This document shows positions 53,201-62,200 of a DNA stretch of 64,000 nt, piece by piece. Source of the DNA: Lates calcarifer (Eukaryota > Chordata > Actinopteri > Centropomidae). The stretch is taken from NCBI RefSeq assembly GCF_001640805.2, contig NC_066850.1, forward strand, positions 12,359,234 to 12,423,233, written 5' to 3'. Made by a program: the position numbers and the translations under genes. Under the pieces are notes generated by a model. The model saw nothing but the letters and a program-made list of their open reading frames with translations, had not been told where the DNA came from and made no database searches. The stretch's first letter is position 1, and each line of letters starts with the position of its first letter.

Positions 53201-56200
53201 CATTGTGAAAAAAAGGATAAAGTGAGAAGAAAAATAAATATATAAAACTTAATGTTTCTCCTTTATTCGCTGTCCTTGGCTTTCACAGAATTCCCATGTG
53301 TGAGTGTGGTTATGTAGTTATAAGAGGCTGTGCTAGCGAGTGTGTCCACCCCCTCCTCACCTCCTGAGCATGAGTTTGGGGTTTTTGCTCTGCACGTGTT
53401 CGTCCATCAGCTCCAGCAGCAGCGTCCTCATGATGTCCGTGTAATACTCCAGTTTGCCGTGCAGCGCCACCGTCAGCAGGGAGGCAAAATAACCCCGAGC
53501 CCGGGCGTTGAAGTCCGGACGGCTCTCCAACGTGCGGATGAACTAGAGTCAGAGAATATGGTGGACTTTAAAACTTAAACGCCGTTGATCTTGGAACTCT
53601 AGGTCCACTTCTAGTTTTCAACCACATTTCATAACCATGACCAGAAAAAACTTCTAAGTGAACCCTGACTTAGTTTTTGTAGGGAAAACATGTCATTTTC
53701 TCTAACAAATGCCACATCTTCTGTAGGTAATTGGCTTGCTCACTGACTGAGTTTCAAATAGCTGAGAATGAGAGAAAGAGAAAAAAGAAAGACAGAGACA
53801 AAGCTTCTAACTCACATTGATGAGAAAGGTTTTACTGTTGAGCAGGTTGGAGAACTGATTGAGCGCCTGAGCCACAATGGCCCTGCGGGCTTCTGGGATT
53901 TGTATTTTTCCTGTGATCATGGTGTCGTTGGCACCATCCTTGGAGGGCAGGAAGAAGTTTCGGTCGGTGTAGGTTTTGTAGTCCAGGAAGGGGATCCGGG
54001 CCTCACTCAGGTCGCTGGTGTGATCCTCCATTTCAATCATCAGATCTGACACACACAGAAAAATCATAAAATATCCACTAATTTATATTTATTTGCTGCC
54101 TTTCCAACAAGGACGCAGATTTTTTGATGTGTCAGGTTTAGTCTTTTAGTGTGCTCTTATTTATGACCTCTTTTACAAGGTTCTCATTTTGAAACAAATC
54201 AGCTCGAGACATTAAAAAATCAGCCACAGGGTGATTTTAAATCAACTCACACTGGGGAAACTACTACTGGGGATACTTCTGCTTCACTACATTTCAGAGA
54301 CAAATATTGTACCAAAACATTTTCTTTTATATAGTTACATTGCGAATTCAAGGTCAATTTTTGAATCTGTAACGTTTTTGTCAAAGAGTTAGATCCTTTT
54401 TGCTGTTTTGTCTTTACCAGACTCCATTGACAAAAACAGTCATTTTACCTTTACCTACTCATATGTACAACAAAACCATTTTCTTGAACCTGTCCATCTT
54501 CTTATGTCTTAAAATGTACTCGGAGAACTGAAAAAAGTCTCCTTGGAAATGTCTGACATGAGAGGAATGTGTTGAACCCCCCCGAGCTAAATAACAGAGC
54601 TGTCAGATTCAGCTGAAAATGGTCCACCGCGCTCGCCGAGAAGAAGACCTGAAGGGAAGCTTCTAACGTCTGATCTTCAGCACAGCCTGTTCTACTGATC
54701 TGTGTTGGCAAGAGTTCACAACATGGAGATAAACTGTCATGGCTGCATCGTCCACTAATCTGTGAACGCAAAGTGTGACAAGATGGTGACAAAATCATCT
54801 TGGTGGACAGAAGTTTGTGCTGTGGCCGCGGCTTGGCTCCGACAAGGGAAACCTCCATGTTGGTCTTTGGAAACTGCGCAGTATTGATTAAGAATGGAAA
54901 CTGTGAACAGCTGCTCTAATGTAATCCAGTGGGCAAATGTTCACATCAAAGTACGCTCAGGTTGTTATTATAAGTGTCTGATAACATTATGGATATGATT
55001 CCTACAGAGATAGAGCTTTTTATTAAAGAACAAGATCCTTTTTATTTAACCAGAAACATCATGATACATCACTTCCTGACTCCACTGACAAAACAGTAAT
55101 TTTACAGAGCAGAACACAGGAGCTGTTAGAATACCACTGCCTCCATTTGTTAGTTTGTTTCTGTTCAAAAATATCTGAGTGTCTTAGGCTCAAGAAATAA
55201 GTCACACTGTACAATATCAGCAGGTTTTATTGTTTTGTTTTTGAGATTTAGGGACTGTCTCTTTGGCTAAATAAGGACTCAGGATATACATTTACAACAG
55301 TGCCAGTATACTAATATGGGAATACAGCAATCAGCTGCCTATTCACTGTCAGTCAGACTTTCTGTATTGCTCCTTACCTTTCAGTATTTAAACATAAAAA
55401 TAATCTTTACAATATAGATGAATAGAAAATAATTTGCTTTATTTCATACCTGTGAACTCTTTCTTGCAGCGATCTCGGACACTTTCCTCCAAATTCTCCA
55501 GTTGGTGTTTGACCTTCTCATATTCTCGTTCTGCCTGCTGACTCTTCCTCCTGGGAAATATTAAAACATATCAACGCACAGAGAAACAAATGTGTCACTT
55601 TGCAGCCAATATTTTTCTGACAATTTTGTTGAACCTGTAGCAGTAGACGGAGATGGCGATGAAGAGCAGCATCGGTACGATGACTGCAGGGATGATTATA
55701 GCCAGAGGAATGTCGTCTTTTCTAGCGTAGTAGACTGAACCAACTACCCACTCGCCATGACCAAACTTTATCTGCAGAGAGACAGAGATCAGACTGTATA
55801 TTCCATTTTAAGACGGTTGAAATGAAACCTCTAATGCTACTGAAATTGGATTTCAGATTGATTCAGAAACCAATAAAAAGAAACAAACGCCTCTGAAAAC
55901 CTGTAAAATGAAAAATTCTGGTGTTTCTAAATTATCTTATACACATTCTTCTGTAATTTAGCTTCAGATAGTTGATATCTTTGGAAACATAAGGATCTTT
56001 TTTTTATCCAGCTGAATGTCCTGTGATTTCGCAGTGGTTCAAATGCCATCTCGAACAATGAGTGAAATTACTGACAATCACAGCAGATATTGGTTGGTTG
56101 CGCATTTACCACTAGGTCCAGCAGATCGTTGGTTGTGTCTCTGCGGTGGCGTTTGGACCTGGCTCTGGGCGGTGATGAAGGAGCCTCCAGGATCAACTTA

Positions 56201-59200
56201 TCATCCTGTACAGAGTTGACGGAAAGAGGGAATGAAAAACTGAATTTAAATACAAACAGTTCAACATGTGCTTATTTGTTTTAAAGTATTAGGTTAGACT
56301 TCCAACTCATTCACATTTTTTTCTACTTTAATAGTAGTAAGCCTCATCATGTGACCTGCCTGACACTCAGGTTAAAATCCTCTGGTTGAGGTAATTATTC
56401 ATCTTCACAGTAATTTCTCATCTAAAAATAAACTACAGAGAAACAGCAACCTCAGGTGTTTCAATACAATAGGTCCTCGCTGTTTGTGTCGGATGTCGCA
56501 GTGGGCCAGCATTTGCACCAACTACTTTTTAATAATAACTGCCTTTACTGTGAAATGGAAGAATATTCTCATGAAAATAAACTCTGCAAATTTTGGCTTT
56601 TTGATTGAGTCAGCTAAATGAAAGTGCAAGATAAATGTAAATGTACAAAATGTATTAGCATCAAAACATACTTAAACTTCCAAAAGTGAAAGTATTCATC
56701 ATCCAGTGTGGTCCACTTTGTAGTTAAGTGCAATTGAGTCAATGTCCTGACTTTCCTCTACTGCAGTGCAGCAATTGCTTAGTTCAGAAAACATAAGTGG
56801 ATGAACATGGAGACAATGTATTTTTAGGTGCAGTTGATTATGCTGAATCAGAACTGCCTCAGCTGATTAACTGTTATCAGAGAGCTGAGCTGTTTGCTGT
56901 ATACTGTTACAGCAGAGATCAAGTGTTAAGTGTGACCTAATGCTGCATTTCTGGAAGCTTGTGTTGCTGTAGCATGACTGTATCACCTAAAAAAGGGAAT
57001 TCAGCATCACTGCAGTTGTGGAGATGGATGATGCAACTGTCTGATATTCAATAAAAAGCCCACATCAGCTCAATCTTTACAGTGTAAATTTGTGTATTTA
57101 CCTGCAGTATGTTAACGTGACAGGAGGCATCTCCAACAAATGCCTGGGCCTCTTTGGCGGTCATCGCCTTGGAGAAACCTCGGCCCTGTTTGGAAACAAG
57201 AAAAAGAGAGGTGAACTCAACAGATCCAGGGCTGAAGAGCGATTTTGACACATTTTAACTGTCCGTTCTCACTGTCACAAAGATGACGCTGGCCTCTGTG
57301 ATGGCGCTATTGTTGAGCTTGTTGAAGCTGGGGTCTGGGTGATAGTCGAAATTCTTCAGCTCCTCATACACGTTGTCCAGCTGCAGGGACGTCCTGAGAG
57401 ACTGGGTGTTGAAGGAGCTGTTCACTGACGGAGAGTAAAACTGGAGAACAGTGTCGTTCTTACTCAGAGTGTCCTGGATGAACTGAGAGAGACATGAAGA
57501 GGAGTGAAATTTACTGATCAGTCAGTGTGTCAGTCAGCACCGAATTACATTATTTGAAGAAAAATAACAGAACATAATGGAATAGAATTAATATGAAACC
57601 AATACAAAAATATTATTAAAGGTACAAGCTCATAGTAAAAGTAGAGTATCTGCCTTGTGGTCGTACGCCTCCACCAACAGATCCAGTTGCAGTTAATCAG
57701 AGCGAGTCACAATGGCCTTGACCTTTGATCTTTGACCACCAAATTCTTATCTGTTCATCGTTACTGAGATATTGCATTTATGTGAATGCAGCAACCTGAA
57801 AATGTATGCCTCCTTGGCTGTCACCAACACAGAGGCTTAAAACCTTTCCTCCATATTCTATATAACAAATTCCTAGCATGGATTTAAAAAAAAACAACAA
57901 ACATATAATTAGATAATGTTAAGAACAATAAGGATATTATTAGAAAAATGTTTTAATAGTCATTTAGAAGTTGCTCTCACAGCTGGTGGAGACTAAAACC
58001 AGAGCTAAAAGATGATTAAAGGTGATGATATGTCCATGTTGTGTTCACATCTTCTTTCTGCTGCCCCCATGTGGACAAACAAATCAGTTACTGCAGGTGT
58101 GAAGGTATTTTTTTTAAAGCATATATATATAATTTTCTTCTTTTCTTCTGATGGTTAAAAGAAATGTGTTTGTAGTGAATCACTCTGGACTTGAAGTCAA
58201 GTGGTTCCAGGTTTTCAGTGCAGGTGTAACTTTTACTTCAGATATCGCCCCCTCCCTCTGGTTATCTCTCCCCTCTTTCTTCCCTCTCCTCTCGCCATCC
58301 TCCCCCACTGTGTCTCCCCCTCTTTCTTCCCGGGTTCAGACGGCAGCTTTTGATGAAACGATGATAAAACAACTTCACCTCCTCTCCCCTGCAGTGAATC
58401 TTTCCTAAGAGACTCTGTCACTCAAAGCTATTCAGCGGTGAAATAGCGTCATCCCTCTCTCTCTGTTTCAGGTTTTTTACTCAGAAGGAACAAGTGTCAG
58501 CTGTGGCTGCAGGCTGATATGCGTCGAGCTGATATTGTGCTTTTATTAAAAATATGACTTGGTCCTGTCAGCGTGTCCACCTCTGATGTTATGTAGTTTA
58601 AATGATTGCAGGTTCATTGCAGAATTGATCTGTACAACTTTTGTGGCCTATGGGAAACTTGAGATAGCTCAGATAAACAGATTCTAAACATATTATATAT
58701 GAGATTTATGGTTTGATGATGTCTAAAATTTAAGAAAAGACAAAACAAGGAAAATGTTGAATATTTCACAATTTACAATAGTTATTTTAAAGTTTTTAAG
58801 TGTTTTTAATGAACTTACATCCATTCCATAGTTTTCATGTTTTACACTAATTGTTTAAGTGGAAATAAATGTTTTTGTTCTAACTTATAGAGTAGATGTC
58901 AGTCGCACAGTGTAATGGCTATAGAATAATGACAAAATCAGCATCATCACCATTTTTGCAGACAAATTACGTCTTGATTTATGGCACAAAGGAAGTGCCC
59001 TATTCTTATCTGCACTTAATGTTTTCTAATAACTTCCACAAACCAGTTTAAGAGTTGAAGATAACCCACGAAAATAGTTCTGAAAAAAGGACAGAAAGAA
59101 AAACTTGAGCTGAGAAGTGAGGGAGAAAAATAGATTTGTAGGAGCGATAAATAAATAGAGGAGGAAGAGGAAAAACAAACTTTCTGCAAAGAATTGAAGT

Positions 59201-62200
59201 TGGGAAACAAGAGTGTGTGTGTGTATGTGTGTGTGTTTAAGAAGTAGAGAGGAAATGAAGGACCACTGTAAAACAAAGAAATCCAGCAAACCCCATCAAT
59301 CTGCTGCCACAACAACACAACTTTGTGGAGCTGTACACACACACACACACACACTTACCTCTACAGGAGCAGTGGCCTGTGAAAACTCGTCAGTAGAGGG
59401 CTGGACTCTCATCGTGGCTCTCTGGATCAGGTCAAAACCACTTCCCACTACCACGATCCTTCGACCGCCACTACACACACATGCACACACACACACACAA
59501 GTAGAAATGAATCTTAACACAGGACATTAACTGATGATTTTAGCATTTTTCAGTGTATTTTTCTTCCACATCTGATGAGTGAGGTTGTTTTTTTAATTTA
59601 TCTCTGACATTTCTGCACTGCACTTTCTCCTCCACTATCCACTGACTCACTACAGGTGAACATTAGATTTTATACAATTTAAAGTTGTTCACAGAAGTTC
59701 CACAGAGTACCACACCAGTGATGCAAACATGGCTGTTTACAGCAATATCTCCATCTACTGTGGCATCAATCAGATGTAAACCAATGTTAAACAACACACT
59801 CACCACACGAAGCTGGCTTTGGGGTTATAATCTATGACCTTGGGGTTTTCAGTGTACTGGTACGCTGTTTGGATGTCTTTGGTGGTGTCTGCTCCATATT
59901 TCACCGTCACCGTTAACGGGTCAGAGGGTGCCCGAAATTTGCCGGTCTTACAGGTGATGTTTATGCCAAATGACAGGCTGAAGAGGAGGGAGGAAGAACC
60001 AGGAACACCCACTTTTAATGCCCAACTATCTCTTAAGAAGACACAGTTAACACAGTATGTCACACTGTAAACAGGTATCGCTTACACTTCACAGGTGACT
60101 CCCCCTATAGTCACGGTGACGTCGTCTTTAGTCCCAGTGTCCAGGTCTTCTCCCCTGATGGTGATGACTGTCCCTCCAGCCATTGGACCCTTCATTGGCT
60201 CAACGGAGACTGGTTTGGGATCCTAGACAGAAAACATGATAAATGAGCTGTTTGTATTTGAAGGGTGACAGTCACTCTGAAAAATAAAATGCAGAGAGAG
60301 GGAGAGCTGCAATACTCAGATGAGGTCCAGTTATGTTTAACTTTTTGCTTCTGTGCTCAGTGAAATGACAAGTTTAATAAGTCTGACTTAAAGATAACTT
60401 GGTTACATTTGGTTCATTGCCCAGGGTACCACCCAGGTCCGAGCTGGCACCACCACCATACTGATAATGTTGATAAACAGGCCTTTTATCCTGAAGGAAG
60501 CTCGCCTTGAATCTTAACTTCACGTAATTATGACTTCTAATTAGTTTTTGTACCATCCATTAAAGCCTGTGTTGTTGCTTAAGAGCCTGTTTTTCAGATT
60601 TGAAACCAGTTATTTCCAGGGGGAAATGGCGAACACCTTGTGAAGGCTCTGGCATGAAAATAATCACATCTGAAGAACAAAAAAAGAGCTCAGATCAGTC
60701 AAACCGAATGGCAGAGACAGACAAACAAAAACAAAGAGAGGGATTAAATGAAGAGTAAACATTAAACTTTAACCAAGTGGAGTTCATTTCGTTCCAACTG
60801 CCGTCCTGCAGGTACCGACGCTTTGATCACATCAAAACCAAAATATATTTTAAATGTTCTAAAGCTAAATAACTCAGCTCTGTGGTGTTTAGGCAGTGAG
60901 CTATAACTAAAAACAAAACAAAAAAAAAGTCAGTGTCACTGCAGAACTTCACCATGGGGGAGCTTTATCAACTTGTGTGCTTGAAGAATATTGATAAAGG
61001 AGACAGGCAGCTGCTTGAGTACACCAGCTGGTTAGTTTCCTGTTTGCACTGGAAGGTTTTGTACTGAGCTGACAGCATGACAAACAAAACAAGAGGGGAT
61101 ATTAATTCTCAGCTACACTGGGGGATAAAGCGGCTTCAAAATTTAAGAAGTCAATCTGTCTGGAGAATTAAGACACAGCAGTCGGGCACAGTGTGTGAGA
61201 GAACTTATTTGTGGTTGTTTGGAAGCGAGCGGGGGGAAAAAAAATAAAGGTGTAAATATGAATCCAAAGTGAAGAAGTACAACAATGTTTTCGAAATCAG
61301 CGTAGCGCAAGTGTGTGGTGTGCAGCTGCTGAGACGTACTTAAGCATTTGGTTTGTTGGTGTTTCAGATTTGCTTTTGCTGTTCTGGCAGAGAGAGCCAC
61401 AAACATGAGAATAAATATCCCCAAAGAGAGACAAACTTATAACAACTCTGCCTGGTTGGATGTTACACACAAACAAAACAGTGGCGCAGGAGATAGCAGC
61501 TACTGAAATATATTTGGTCGGTGAGTCAAAGAAAAAACAGGATCAGTATTTTTTGGCTGTGACATAGAGAAAAGTGAAATCCAAACCCTGAGATTCACCA
61601 GCTGACAAACAATGTATGGAGCAAATCAATCTATTCTGAGGATAGAGATAAAAAAGAAAAAGGGCTCATTACAAACCAGAAAAAGCACTAATCAATCTTC
61701 TTATATCAACAACGTATTAAATGACTACATGTAAAGCAGCTCCTCACAGCTGAAGCCAAAACATCTTGGTTGCCCCCTGGAAGCTGGCAGGGTCATAAAC
61801 CCTGCACCCTCCATGTTAGTGGATGGGTATAAGCCATAGAAATTTTTCCCAAAGATGGTCACTGTCAGTTTAGGTATTTCTTATCACACTGCTGACTTGT
61901 AATTGGTCAGGCGGATGTATGGGCGGGAATTTGATACCATGATGAAATGATTTTGATGGCAAGAGAAAGAAAGAGCAGTAATTCAAAGTTTAAACCCTGA
62001 GCTGAATTGGAGAGCTTACAGACAGAGATGTACTGCTGCTGGAGTAAATTAGTCATCTTGGTCTCAGCAGTTTGCTTTAATTAGCTTTTTGTCTGCTCAA
62101 TAGGAAAAAAAAACAAGAAATATATGTGAAGTGAGCAACTATACCTAAATTAAACAACTGAGCCTTGTTAGAGAGACAAAACAGAACAGCAGGTGAAACA

